Shown in pieces: positions 28,052-37,426 of a DNA stretch of 64,000 bases (the stretch's first letter is position 1; each line of letters begins with the position of its first letter). The position numbers and the translations under genes were made by a program. The notes under the pieces are model-generated. The model ran no database searches. It was not told the DNA's origin and worked only from the letters and a program-made list of their open reading frames with translations. The DNA is from DASQZK01 sp963763215 (GTDB taxonomy: Bacteria; Bacteroidota; Bacteroidia; Bacteroidales; GCA-2748055): positions 186,001 to 250,000 of the forward strand of contig CAVXNX010000010.1 in NCBI GenBank assembly GCA_963763215.1. The letters run 5' to 3'.

Positions 28052-29308
28052 GTGAGTGAACTTCCTTTCAACAAGCGAAAGATCATCAATGACCCGGTGC
28101 TCGGGTTCATCAGCTTCCCGTTCGAGATCCTGTATGATCTGATCGAACATCCCTATGTGCAACGGTTACGGCGGATTAAGCAGCTGGGGCTGACCAATTA
28201 TGTCTATCCCGGGACGAACCACACCCGGTTTCAACATGCCCTCGGCGCCTGTTACCTGATGGGATCGGCCATCGAGGTCATCCGTTCCAGGGGTCATGAA
28301 ATCACCGATGAAGAAGCCGAGGCGGTGATGGTAGCCATCCTGTTGCATGATGCCGGTCACGGTCCGTTCTCCCATGCCCTCGAAAACAGCATTATCAGTG
28401 GCATCAGTCATGAAGAGCTCTCCCTGCTGTTCATGGAGCGGTTGAACGGTTTTTTTGACGGAAGGCTGGACATGGCGATCCGGATCTTCACCAACCGGTA
28501 CCCGAAACGGTTCCTGCATCAGCTCGTGAGCAGCCAGCTCGATATGGACCGGCTCGATTACCTCCGGCGCGACAGTTTTTTCTCCGGCGTCACGGAAGGG
28601 GTCATTGGTTCGGACCGGATCATCAAGATGCTGAACGTCAAGGATGATCAGCTGGTGGTCGATATCAAGGGCATTTATTCCATCGAAAAGTTCCTGGTTG
28701 CACGCCGGCTGATGTACTGGCAGGTGTATTTTCACAAGACAGTCATTGCGGCCGAATCGCTGTTGGTGACCCTCCTGAAAAGAGCCAGGGACCTGTCGAC
28801 CGGGGGCATGACCTTATTTGGAACGCCCGCCCTCACCCACTTCCTGGCGCATGCCGTGAGTGAACGGGATTTTGTTTCCGCCGAAAAATACCGTTTGCTG
28901 GATCTTTTCAGTCGGCTCGACGACAATGACATCATGACTTCGGCAAAGGTTTGGTGCGACTCCGGCGACAGGATCCTCCAGGTCCTCAGCAACCACCTGG
29001 TGAACCGCCGACTCTTCCGTATCGAGCTGAAAAAGGAGACCTTCAGCAAGGAGCGGTTGGAGGACCTGGGGAAATCAATCGCCGCCCAGTATGGCATCAG
29101 TGCTGCAGACAGCCGGTATTTTCTTGTCAGCGGGGAAATCAGCAACCATGCCTACAATGCCATGGACGACCGCATCAAGATCATGCTCAAGAACGGTCAG
29201 ACGGTCGACATCACCGAAGCCTCGGACATGTTCAATATCAGTGAGATCTCCAGGAATGTCACCAAACATTTTTTATGTTATCCAAAAGAATTGAAGCTTT
29301 CTTCCTGA
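28052..29308 (+). CDS. HD-domain phosphohydrolase (dNTPase-like)
   Basis: A 418-residue intact protein starting at GTG28052. It has the HD superfamily metal motif: HTRFQHALGACYL, LLHDAGHGPFSHALE, and the downstream Asp in SSQLDMDRLDYLRRDSFF. This resembles the YdhJ/dGTPase-like group that cuts nucleotides to nucleosides and triphosphate; the exact substrate is unknown. In Bacteroidota this gene commonly precedes lpxD, as here. Confidence 0.9.
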   Translation: MSELPFNKRKIINDPVLGFISFPFEILYDLIEHPYVQRLRRIKQLGLTNYVYPGTNHTRFQHALGACYLMGSAIEVIRSRGHEITDEEAEAVMVAILLHDAGHGPFSHALENSIISGISHEELSLLFMERLNGFFDGRLDMAIRIFTNRYPKRFLHQLVSSQLDMDRLDYLRRDSFFSGVTEGVIGSDRIIKMLNVKDDQLVVDIKGIYSIEKFLVARRLMYWQVYFHKTVIAAESLLVTLLKRARDLSTGGMTLFGTPALTHFLAHAVSERDFVSAEKYRLLDLFSRLDDNDIMTSAKVWCDSGDRILQVLSNHLVNRRLFRIELKKETFSKERLEDLGKSIAAQYGISAADSRYFLVSGEISNHAYNAMDDRIKIMLKNGQTVDITEASDMFNISEISRNVTKHFLCYPKELKLSS

Positions 29309-29425
29309 ATAAATCCTTAGTTTTGCGGCACCAGGCAGGAAGAAACGGTCCTGGTACCGGGATAGCCTTCCCGGAGCGTGAAGAAAGATGAATCAACACA
29401 CGATTTCAAACATAATCCAGAGAGC

Positions 29426-30467
29426 ATGAATTTCACAGCCAAAGTCATTGCCGAATTCCTGAAAGGAACGGTTGAAGGGGACCCTGAAGCAGAGGTGAAC
29501 AATATCGCAAAGATAGAAAGTGCCGGGCCGGGAACACTGGCTTTTCTTGCCAATCCGAAATATGAAAAATACATTTACGAAACCGGCGCCACCATCGTAC
29601 TGGTCAACAAGGATTTCGTGCCGGAAAAGCCCGTTACCGCCACCCTCATCAGGGTCGGTAATGCCTATGAAGCCTTTGCCTCACTGCTCGATCTCTACCA
29701 GCAGAACAAACCGCGAAAGACCGGCATTCACAAGCTGGCCAGCATCCAGGACAATGTCAGCCTGGGTAAGGACCTGTATATCGGTGAGTTCAGCGTTATC
29801 GGCGAGAATGCGAAGATCGGCGATGAGGTCCAGATCTATCCGCAGGTATACATCGGCGACCATTGCGAGATCGGGGATGGTTGTATCCTTTACCCCGGGG
29901 TGAAAATTTACGAGGGATGCAAAATCGGCAAAAATGTCATCCTTCACAGCGGGGTGATCATCGGGGCCGATGGCTTTGGTTTTGCACCCGGCGATGAAAA
30001 CCGGTACAAGAAGATTCCGCAGATCGGCATCGTGATCATCGAAGACAATGTGGAGATCGGCGCCAATAGCTGCGTCGACCGGGCAACGCTGGGAGCGACG
30101 GTCATCCGTCGCGGAGTGAAGCTCGACAATTTCGTCCAGATCGCGCCATAATGTCGAGATCGGCGAAAATACGGTCATTGCCGCCCAGACAGGCATTGCC
30201 GGCTCGACGAAGGTCGGGCGCGACTGCATGTTCGCTGCCCAGGTGGGGATTGTCGGTCACCTGACCATCGGCAACAACGTAAAGATCGGCGGCCAGTCGG
30301 GGGTCATGAAAGACGTTCCGGACGGAGAAATCCTCCAGGGCTCTTCGGCCATGCATTACAAAGACTTCTGGAAATCCTACCTGTTGTTTACCAAACTTCC
30401 CCAGATGCGGCAGGAATTAAATCAGCTGAACAAGGAGGTGCGCGATATCAGGGAGGACAAGAAATAA
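29426..30467 (+). CDS. lpxD: UDP-3-O-acylglucosamine N-acyltransferase LpxD (frameshifted)
   Basis: Third step of lipid A synthesis. Starts MNFTAKVIAEFLKGTVEGDPE with the uridine-binding N-terminal domain (AKIESAGPGTLAFLANPKYEKYIYETGATIVLV). A left-handed beta-helix of hexapeptide repeats follows, with the catalytic-His region HSGVIIGADGFGFAP. The frame breaks near 30148 after FVQIAP; the next frame continues HNVEIGENTVIAAQTGIAGS to the C-terminal helix LPQMRQELNQLNKEV at 30467. Full normal length, so an assembly indel is likely. Confidence 0.95.
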
Positions 30468-30611
30468 TTTCGAACGAAACGGTCGGAATCGTCCGGAGGA
30501 ACCTTGTCCCGGGCAGGTTATTTTCGAATATTAACGTTTCCATTTCCATTTCTGTAAAGCGATTTTTTGTATATTGCGTCGTTTTTATTCTGGATCACCC
30601 AAAACTTTACT

Positions 30612-32006
30612 ATGGCAGAAAAACAGAAAACCATTGGCAAACCTGTGACATTGAGGGGAAAGGGTTTGCATTCGGGTATTGATGTTGAGATCACCCTCAA
30701 ACCGGCACCGGAGAACCACGGCTTTGTTTTTCAACGGACAGATCTGCCCAATAAACCACTCATCAGAGCTTTAGCGGAAAATGTGACCGATACTTCACGG
30801 GGAACGACCCTCGAGGAGAACGGTTCCAAGGTGGCGACCATCGAGCATTGCCTGGCCGCATGCGCCGGGATGGAGCTCGACAATGTCCTGATCGAGATGA
30901 ATGGTCCCGAGGCCCCGATACTTGACGGAAGTTCAATGGTTTATGTTGAAGCCATTCATGAAGCCGGGATCGTCGAACAGGATGAGGAGAAAGTCTATTT
31001 CACCCCGAGTGAAAAAGTGGAATATTACGACAGTAAAAAGGGCATTCACATCATTGCCTATCCCGACGAGCAGCTCAGCATGAATGTGCTGATCGATTAC
31101 AACTCGAAGGTTCTGGGAAACCAATACGCCACACTTGACGATCTCAAGAAGTTCAAGGATGAGATCGCCGGGTGCCGCACTTTTGTCTTTCTGCATGAAC
31201 TGGAGTTCCTGGCCAGGCATAACCTGATCAAGGGGGGTGACCTGAACAATGCCATCGTGATCATGGACCGCCAGGTAAGCCAGGAGGAACTTGACAGGCT
31301 GGCAGAACTCTTCGACAAACCCAAGGTCAAGGTTAAGCCGGAAGGCGTTCTCAACAATATCGAACTGAATTTCCCGAATGAGCCAGCCCGGCATAAGCTT
31401 CTCGACATGATCGGCGACATATCCCTGATCGGGATGCCGTTCAAGGGCAAGATCATTGCCCAGAGGCCGGGTCATCATGCCAACACGGAATTTGCCCGGA
31501 TCCTCCGCCAAATGGCCAAAAAGGAAAAATCGAAGCGGAACGTCCCGAAATACGATCCCAACGAAAAACCCCTGCTCGACATTCAGCAGATCAAAGGTTT
31601 ACTGCCGCACAGGCCCCCGTTTCTTCTGGTCGACAAGATCATCTACCGGGACGACAAAACGGTGGTAGGAATAAAAAATGTGACCATGTCCGAGCCGCAT
31701 TTTATGGGTCATTTTCCCGATGAAGCGGTGATGCCCGGCGTTCTGATCGTCGAGGCCATGGCCCAGGTCGGCGGTTTGCTCGTCCTGAACACGGTTCCCG
31801 ACCCGGAAAATTACCTCACCTATTTCATGAGGATCGACAAGGTCAGATTCAAGCGCAAGGTGGTTCCCGGCGACACCCTGATATTAAAAATGACACTCCT
31901 CGAGCCCATCCGCAGGGGAATCGCCCTGATGTACGGCGAAGCCTACGTCGGCGAGGTCCTGGTTACCGAGGGTGAACTTATGGCACAGATCGTTAAAGCA
32001 AAATAA
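30612..32006 (+). CDS. lpxC-fabZ: Bifunctional LpxC deacetylase / FabZ dehydratase
   Basis: A fusion typical of Bacteroidota. Residues 1 to about 310 are LpxC, the zinc-dependent committed step of lipid A synthesis, with VATIEHCLAACAGMELDNVLIEMNGPEAPILDGS and the distal zinc ligands in ARHKLLDMIGDISLIG. Residues about 325-464 are the FabZ hot-dog dehydratase with LLPHRPPFLLVDKI and catalytic MGHFPDEAVMPGVLIVEAMAQVGG. The frame is intact. The start is ATG30612 (MAEKQKTIGKPVTLRGKG). lpxA follows 3 bases later. Confidence 0.97.
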   Translation: MAEKQKTIGKPVTLRGKGLHSGIDVEITLKPAPENHGFVFQRTDLPNKPLIRALAENVTDTSRGTTLEENGSKVATIEHCLAACAGMELDNVLIEMNGPEAPILDGSSMVYVEAIHEAGIVEQDEEKVYFTPSEKVEYYDSKKGIHIIAYPDEQLSMNVLIDYNSKVLGNQYATLDDLKKFKDEIAGCRTFVFLHELEFLARHNLIKGGDLNNAIVIMDRQVSQEELDRLAELFDKPKVKVKPEGVLNNIELNFPNEPARHKLLDMIGDISLIGMPFKGKIIAQRPGHHANTEFARILRQMAKKEKSKRNVPKYDPNEKPLLDIQQIKGLLPHRPPFLLVDKIIYRDDKTVVGIKNVTMSEPHFMGHFPDEAVMPGVLIVEAMAQVGGLLVLNTVPDPENYLTYFMRIDKVRFKRKVVPGDTLILKMTLLEPIRRGIALMYGEAYVGEVLVTEGELMAQIVKAK

Positions 32007-32009
32007 CCC

Positions 32010-32792
32010 ATGGAGCGTCCCCTGTCTTCCGTCCATCCCGATGCCAGGATCGCACCGGGCGTTGTCATCGAAAATTTCGTCACCATCCAGGGGGATGTCG
32101 AAATCGGTGAAAACACCTGGATCGGCCCGAATGTCGTGATCATGGACGGCGCCCGGATCGGGAAGAACTGCAAGATCTATCCCGGGGCCGTGATCTCCGG
32201 TCCCCCGCAGGATCTGAAATTTAAAGGCGAAGAGTCAACCGCCGAGATCAAAGACAACACCATCATCCGCGAATACGTGACCATAAACCGGGGAACGGCC
32301 ACCAAAGAAAAAACAGTGGTCGGCCATAACTGCCTGATCATGGCCTATACCCATATTGCCCACGACTGCATGATCGGGAATAACGTGATCATCGTCAACA
32401 GCTGCGGGCTGGCCGGGGAAATCGAAGTGGGCGACTGGGCGGTGATCGGCGGCATGACAGCCATTCACCAGTTCGTCAGGATTGGCTCACATGTGATGAT
32501 CGGCGGCGGGTCGCTGGTCAGAAAAGATGTCCCGCCCTATGTCAAAGCCTCCCGGGAACCCCTGTCATACGTCGGGGTAAACTCCATAGGACTGCGGCGG
32601 CGACTGTTCAGCAATGAAAAAATCAGCGAAATTCAGAACATCTACCGGGCCATCTACCAGAGAGGGCTGAATAATTCGCAGGCACTGGAATATATTGAAT
32701 CCGAGCTCCCGTCCTCCGATGAGCGTGACGAGATCGTTAATTTCATCCGGAACTCGAAACGCGGGATCATGAGAGGACAAAGCGAAGATTAG
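32010..32792 (+). CDS. lpxA: UDP-N-acetylglucosamine acyltransferase LpxA
   Basis: First acylation of lipid A synthesis. A 260-residue beta-helix of hexapeptide repeats (GVVIENFVTIQGDVEIGENTWIGPN) contains the catalytic His segment CLIMAYTHIAHDCMIGNNVI and SRKDV-like VRKDVPPYVKASREP. A C-terminal helical domain follows (LRRRLFSNEKISEIQNIYRAIY). It is separated from lpxC-fabZ by three bases and closes the operon before a clear terminator. Confidence 0.97.
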   Translation: MERPLSSVHPDARIAPGVVIENFVTIQGDVEIGENTWIGPNVVIMDGARIGKNCKIYPGAVISGPPQDLKFKGEESTAEIKDNTIIREYVTINRGTATKEKTVVGHNCLIMAYTHIAHDCMIGNNVIIVNSCGLAGEIEVGDWAVIGGMTAIHQFVRIGSHVMIGGGSLVRKDVPPYVKASREPLSYVGVNSIGLRRRLFSNEKISEIQNIYRAIYQRGLNNSQALEYIESELPSSDERDEIVNFIRNSKRGIMRGQSED

Positions 32793-32816
32793 AAGAGCGA
32801 CTACCAACTACTATCC

Positions 32817-32864
32817 GATACCGCGATCGGACTTCAGAGGAAGTCCATCGCGGTATCATTTTTT
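32817..32864 (+). terminator. Rho-independent terminator after lpxA
   Basis: GATACCGCGAT plus GGACT pair with AGTCC plus ATCGCGGTATC, giving a 16-bp stem with a single bulged C and an 8-base loop, followed by a T-rich tract (32858-32864). It ends the HD-lpxD-lpxC/fabZ-lpxA operon 25 bases after the lpxA stop. Confidence 0.85.
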
Positions 32865-32977
32865 CACCCTTACCCTGCACTGATCCACCCACCCTCTTCC
32901 CCTTTCCGTAAAAAGCGGCATTACCAACTGTTTATCAGCGATTTGGACCGACATGTTCCAAAATAACCCCAAAAAAT

Positions 32978-33007
32978 TTTGTTTTCGGTTCTTTTCATCT
33001 ATCTTTG
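32978..33007 (+). promoter_or_regulatory. Bacteroidota promoter of the surface lipoprotein gene
   Basis: TTTG (32978-32981) and TATCTTTG (33000-33007) are spaced by 18 bases. Transcription would start near 33014, placing the palindromic operator at 33020-33037 just downstream, where a repressor would block elongation or initiation. Confidence 0.7.
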
Positions 33008-33019
33008 TATATGTCCGTA

Positions 33020-33037
33020 TGTTCATACATTTGAACA
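33020..33037. promoter_or_regulatory. Palindromic operator copy 1 (probable GntR site)
   Basis: TGTTCATACATTTGAACA, half-sites TGTTCA and TGAACA around six bases. The identical 18 bases occur at 37297-37314 and, in reverse, at 57162-57179. A GntR/UTRA regulator is encoded between copies 1 and 2. Confidence 0.75.
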
Positions 33038-33068
33038 TTATCATTAACTTTCATTAAACGATAGGCTT

Positions 33069-33947
33069 ATGAAAACAAAATTTACCCTGAAAAACTTTTT
33101 CTTCAGAAAAGAAGGTTGGTTAAGCGTTTTTCTTCTTGCCGCGTTCACCTTTTTCGGCTGTTACGAGTTTTACACCATCGATCAGCCGACGGAGGCTTAT
33201 ACCAACGATACCTTCAGCGTTCCTCTCGTTGTCAAGGCCGATGATGACACAGGCAATGACTTCACCGTCACCGGCCTTCAGGCAAAAGGCCTTTTCGGCG
33301 TCCTGATCCCGGTCGGCTGGACGGTTGACGACAGTATTTACTATTCCATCGTGGCTGCTGATTCAGCCTTCAATGGTGACGGTGTCGTCGTGTATGCCGA
33401 TCATAATTACAGCAATGACGGTTACCTGATCTACAATGCCGCCCAGACGCAGATGCTGATCGATTCGATCGGAGCGCCGGACGGTTACACCTGGTGGGGT
33501 GCCAAAACAGACCGGGTGGCTGACATGACTTTTTTCGACAGCCTGTATTTCACCATCAACGTGAACACCGACAACCAGACCGGCACCTTTTATCTGCAGT
33601 ATGCCATTGGCGACGAGGAAAACCAGATGCGGGTTCCTTCCCACTACGTGAGTGATCCCATCGCCATCGCCATCTCGGAAAATACCGGTGTGGGTCCGGC
33701 AGGGAAATCTCCGGCATGGTCGGTCTATCCGAATCCGAGCCATGGGGAAGTTAACATCGTAAGCCGGTCGGCCGGTAATGCGGTGACCGATGTGAAGGTC
33801 TTCGACCTGGCCGGTCGCCTGGTCGACTCGAAAAAGATGACCGGTAACAAGGTAAGCCTTGACCTGAGCGATCATCACCCCGGAATGTACGTGATCAGGC
33901 TGCGTTCGGGGCATGAAGAAAAGAACTTCAAGGTTATGCTGCGCTAG
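33069..33947 (+). CDS. Surface lipoprotein with T9SS type A sorting domain
   Basis: A 292-residue protein. A long N-terminal export signal ends at a lipobox (LAAFTFFGC, Cys31). A beta domain begins YEFYTIDQPTEAYTNDTFSVPLVVK, like carbohydrate-locus accessory lipoproteins. The end carries a T9SS C-terminal domain (SVYPNPSHGEVNIVS, VKVFDLAGRLVDSKKM, PGMYVIRLRSG). Having both a lipid anchor and a T9SS signal is unusual. It carries operator copy 1 and so probably belongs to the GntR-controlled glycan regulon. Confidence 0.78.
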   Translation: MKTKFTLKNFFFRKEGWLSVFLLAAFTFFGCYEFYTIDQPTEAYTNDTFSVPLVVKADDDTGNDFTVTGLQAKGLFGVLIPVGWTVDDSIYYSIVAADSAFNGDGVVVYADHNYSNDGYLIYNAAQTQMLIDSIGAPDGYTWWGAKTDRVADMTFFDSLYFTINVNTDNQTGTFYLQYAIGDEENQMRVPSHYVSDPIAIAISENTGVGPAGKSPAWSVYPNPSHGEVNIVSRSAGNAVTDVKVFDLAGRLVDSKKMTGNKVSLDLSDHHPGMYVIRLRSGHEEKNFKVMLR

Positions 33948-34172
33948 CCCGATCAGCGGAGATGGAGAAAGGCCGTTGAAACCGGTTCCGGAAGATGCCC
34001 GTGAAGAGGGGTCTTTGCCGGTCCCGGACTCCGGGTGAATCTCACTTGGTATGAAAGCGGCATGTCCGGATAACGCGCCAGAAATCGTGCCATTACAAAA
34101 AACCACGGCTTTCTTCTCTTCCATTATTTTATTAACTTCAGTCGATTTTTCATGGAATAATCACTTCCGGTT

Positions 34173-35006
34173 ATGACCCCTGGTTATATTAAATGGAACC
34201 CCGATCCCGTCATGTTCAGCATTGGAAAGGTCCATCTGTACTGGTATCCCGTCCTTATTTTCGCGGGATTCTATGTCAGTTACCTTTTCCTGCGGCAGAT
34301 TTTTCTCCGGGAAGGCAAATCCCTGAAACTCCTGGAATCGTATGGTGTGTTCATCATCCTGGCGATCTTTATCGGCGGGCGGCTGGTGCATTGCCTGGTT
34401 TACGAGCCGGGGTACTACCTGAAATTTCCCCTTGATATCATCAAGCCATGGCGGGGAGAGCTGGGAAACGGCGCAAAGTTCACCGGTATCCGCGGACTCT
34501 CGGGGCACGGATCTGCGGCGGCGCTTCTCCTGCTGCTGGTGGTCAATGCCCGGAGAACGCATACGCCGGTGCTGTGGATCTTCGACCGTATCGCCCTTTT
34601 CGGCCCGATGGTCGGCTTTTTCACGCGGATCGGGAACCTGATCAATTCCGAGATCCTGGGCAGTTATTCGACACTGCCCTGGGCGTTCATCTTCAAACGG
34701 GTCAATAATATGCCCCGCCATCCTTCGCAACTTTATGAAGCCCTGGCTTACCTTGTGATCTTTATCTTTGTTTACCTGTATTTCAGAAGGCATGAAGGCC
34801 ATGAAAAGCCGGGATCGATTCTCGGCATCGTGCTCGTTTCCCTTTACACGGTGCGTTTTCTCATCGAATTTGTTAAAATGCCGCAGACAACTGTTGAGAC
34901 GCGGATGTTCCTCGACTTTGGGCAGATCCTGAGCATTCCGTTCATCCTTTTCGGCCTTTTCCTCATCCTCAGACCTGCCGGTAAACCAAAACCCTCAGTG
35001 ACATGA
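34173..35006 (+). CDS. lgt: Prolipoprotein diacylglyceryl transferase Lgt-like
   Basis: A 277-residue inner-membrane enzyme with about seven hydrophobic segments, which transfers diacylglyceryl to the lipobox Cys of prolipoproteins. Signature elements are GGRLVHCLVYEPGYYL, IRGLSGHGSAAALL, FTRIGNLINSEILGS (the Lgt signature R-I-G-N-x-x-N) and MPRHPSQLYEALAYLVIF. The frame is intact. It is followed closely by a DUF4185-like gene. Confidence 0.93.
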   Translation: MTPGYIKWNPDPVMFSIGKVHLYWYPVLIFAGFYVSYLFLRQIFLREGKSLKLLESYGVFIILAIFIGGRLVHCLVYEPGYYLKFPLDIIKPWRGELGNGAKFTGIRGLSGHGSAAALLLLLVVNARRTHTPVLWIFDRIALFGPMVGFFTRIGNLINSEILGSYSTLPWAFIFKRVNNMPRHPSQLYEALAYLVIFIFVYLYFRRHEGHEKPGSILGIVLVSLYTVRFLIEFVKMPQTTVETRMFLDFGQILSIPFILFGLFLILRPAGKPKPSVT

Positions 35007-35030
35007 CCAGACCCTTCCATCCGGAAACCG

Positions 35031-36389
35031 GTGATCCTGCTTCGCCATATCTGTCTAACCCTCTTGCTTTTACCGGGTTTACAGAGTTTCGGTACGACCA
35101 TTGATACCGTGTTCAATTCCTATTTTCACCAGGATGTTGGCGGATGGATCGCCGGGGATGCGACCTTTTCCATCTATCTGCCTGACGGCCGGACACTGTG
35201 GCTTTTTGGGGACAGTTTCATCGGGGAAGTGAATCCGGACAACAGCATTGCCCCGGGGGCAAAGATGATCCGGAACTCAGCGGTTCTCCAGGATGGGGAA
35301 ACGTTTACGACACTGACCGGAGGAACATCGTCGGCTCCGCAAACCTTCATCCCGACCGATCATCCCGATTCGACCTGGTACTGGCCCGAACACGGCATCG
35401 CGCAAAACGATACCCTGTATATTTTCCTGAGCAAATTCAGGGAAAACGGCGGACCGGCGGGATTCAACTTCGAGTTTGTCTCGAACGATGTCGCCATGTT
35501 CGCCCTTCCGTCACTGAAATTCTACGGCACCATTGAGCTGCCCTGGTATCCGTATAACAAGGTCATTTATGGCGACCGGGTGCTTGAGGACGGTGGCTAC
35601 CTCTATATATACGGCCGCAAAGTGGAAAATCCCGACTATAACATTCCTTATCCTTACCTGGCCAGGGCTGTGGCGGGTAACCTGACCGGCCCCTGGGAAT
35701 TCCACAGTTCCTCGGGTTGGTCAACCGACCCGGCTGCCTCGACCAGGATCAACGACTTCCAGGTTTCACAGGAATACGCGGTGATCAAACACCAGGGCCG
35801 CTTCATCCTGATCACCCAGGATATCTGGTTTTCAACGAAGATCTGGTCCTTCACTTCCGGGTCCCCTGACGGACCCTGGACAAACAAGAAGCTTTTGTAC
35901 AGCACGCCGCTTCCGTATGAAACCATGGTCACTTACAATGCCTATGCCCATCCCCAGTTTGACAGGCACGACGAACTTCTGGTATCCTATAACTCAAACG
36001 GGGACTTCCTTAAGATCTTCGGCAATGTGGACCTCTACAAACCCCGGTTTATCAGGGTACCTTACGCCGATATCGATCAGGACTTCCAGACCGGTATCGA
36101 CCCTTCCCGGAACCGGACCGACGAAGAGAGCATCGACGTTTGGCCGAACCCCTGCGCCTCGGAGGTCAACTTCACCCTGACCCTTTCCCGGCCCGGACCG
36201 GTCCGGATCACCGTATTCGATCTGACGGGCAGGCAGCAGGCCGTTTTCCGGACCGACTGGCGGCCTGCCGGGAAACAGCGCATTTCAGTTCCGGTAACAT
36301 CATTGCCGGAAGGGATGTATTTTTACAGGGCTGAAGCCCCCGGATATTCTCTCGCCGGCCGGTTCGTCAAAACCGGCGAAATCCGGTGA
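35031..36389 (+). CDS. DUF4185-like beta-propeller protein with T9SS sorting domain
   Basis: A 452-residue exported protein, probably starting at GTG35031 (ILLRHICLTLLLLPGLQSFG signal peptide). A five-bladed-propeller-like domain includes GGWIAGDATFSIYLPDGRTLWLFGDSFIGEV, TWYWPEHGIAQNDTLYIFLSKF and YNAYAHPQFDRHDELLVSYNSNGD. A T9SS type A tail follows (DVWPNPCASEVNFTL, GMYFYRAEAPG). It is a paralogue of the lipoprotein at 56035-57150. Such propellers resemble glycan-binding or glycosidase folds; no activity is known. Confidence 0.8.
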   Translation: MILLRHICLTLLLLPGLQSFGTTIDTVFNSYFHQDVGGWIAGDATFSIYLPDGRTLWLFGDSFIGEVNPDNSIAPGAKMIRNSAVLQDGETFTTLTGGTSSAPQTFIPTDHPDSTWYWPEHGIAQNDTLYIFLSKFRENGGPAGFNFEFVSNDVAMFALPSLKFYGTIELPWYPYNKVIYGDRVLEDGGYLYIYGRKVENPDYNIPYPYLARAVAGNLTGPWEFHSSSGWSTDPAASTRINDFQVSQEYAVIKHQGRFILITQDIWFSTKIWSFTSGSPDGPWTNKKLLYSTPLPYETMVTYNAYAHPQFDRHDELLVSYNSNGDFLKIFGNVDLYKPRFIRVPYADIDQDFQTGIDPSRNRTDEESIDVWPNPCASEVNFTLTLSRPGPVRITVFDLTGRQQAVFRTDWRPAGKQRISVPVTSLPEGMYFYRAEAPGYSLAGRFVKTGEIR

Positions 36390-36437
36390 ACAGATATAAA
36401 GAGTATCTTTATGTAACCATCGACAACCCGGAAAGAC

Positions 36438-37169
36438 ATGAAATATTCCATTGATCACAAAAGCGTCATTCCCTTGCATGCCCAGGTGGAGACCCTGCTG
36501 CGAAACATGGCAGAAGAACCCGAATACAAGAACGGGAAACTGCTGCCCAATGAAGTGGATCTCGCAAAAAATCTTGGGATTTCGAGAAACACCCTGCGAC
36601 AGGCCACCAATAAACTGGTTTACGAAGGAATTCTGATCCGTAAAAAAGGCGTCGGAACGCGGTTTGCCAGTGAGAGCGTAAATACACGCATTAAGAGCTG
36701 GTCGAGTTTTTCACAGGAAATGGAGGCCAAAGGCATTCAGATCAAAAATTTTGAGATCAGTGTCGACTGGGTTGTTCCCGAACCGGAGGTCTTACAGTTC
36801 TTCAAGCTGCCGGAAGATACCCGCATCCTGAAACTCGTGAGGCTCCGAGGGCGGGAAGACGGACCGTTCGTCTATTTTTTCTCCTATTTCAACCCGAAGA
36901 TCGGGCTGACCGGGAAAGAAGATTTCACCCGGCCGCTGTACGAGATCCTCGAACAGGATTACCATACCGTGGCCAGGCTCTCCAAGGAAGAACTCAGCGC
37001 CAGGGCCGCCGATAAATTCCTGGCCCGCAAACTCAGCATCAAAGTCGGCGACCCGCTCCTGAAACGCAAGAGGATGGTTTACGACCCGGGGAGCCGGCCT
37101 GTGGAATATAACGTGGGCTACTACCGGGCCGACAGCTTCGTATACACCATCGAGAGCGAAAGGGAATGA
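36438..37169 (+). CDS. GntR-family transcriptional regulator with UTRA effector domain
   Basis: A 243-residue HutC-subfamily regulator. The N-terminal winged helix (LHAQVETLLRNMAEEPEYKNGKLLPNEVDLAKNLGISRNTLRQATNKLVYEGILIRKKGVGT, residues about 10-75) is followed by the UTRA domain (residues about 90-240). UTRA usually binds phosphorylated sugars. It lies just before susC and between two copies of an 18-bp palindrome, so it is the obvious candidate to control the locus, with a sugar phosphate such as GlcNAc-6-P or Man-6-P as possible inducer. The frame is intact. Confidence 0.9.
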   Translation: MKYSIDHKSVIPLHAQVETLLRNMAEEPEYKNGKLLPNEVDLAKNLGISRNTLRQATNKLVYEGILIRKKGVGTRFASESVNTRIKSWSSFSQEMEAKGIQIKNFEISVDWVVPEPEVLQFFKLPEDTRILKLVRLRGREDGPFVYFFSYFNPKIGLTGKEDFTRPLYEILEQDYHTVARLSKEELSARAADKFLARKLSIKVGDPLLKRKRMVYDPGSRPVEYNVGYYRADSFVYTIESERE

Positions 37170-37296
37170 GAGGCATGAGGTCAATCCTTCACCGTGCTCC
37201 TGTCATATCCTGACCCCCTTGATCCTGACGGTAAGGGTTAAATGATTTTCAACACTGTTCTTTTGTTTTGATGAGAAATTCTCTACTTTTACACTT

Positions 37297-37314
37297 TGTT
37301 CATACATTTGAACA
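37297..37314. promoter_or_regulatory. Palindromic operator copy 2, overlapping the susC promoter
   Basis: TGTTCATACATTTGAACA, identical to copy 1. It begins inside a -7-like box (TACACTTTG, 37290-37298) that follows a TTTG at 37267-37270. An extra TTTGAAC half-site follows at 37315-37321. Binding would occlude RNA polymerase. Confidence 0.75.
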
Positions 37315-37426
37315 TTTGAACCGGTAACTGAATGAAAACGGCATGTCCAAAACCCGGGACAGTATTCGTGCCGCTCATTCCATGCACAGGATGACCCACT
37401 ATTCATGGACTCATAAAATTCACAAC

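Noticed and set aside
33363..34124. A 253-residue minus-strand reading frame over the T9SS lipoprotein
   Set aside because: Its translation lacks motifs, while the plus strand encodes a signal peptide, lipobox and T9SS tail.
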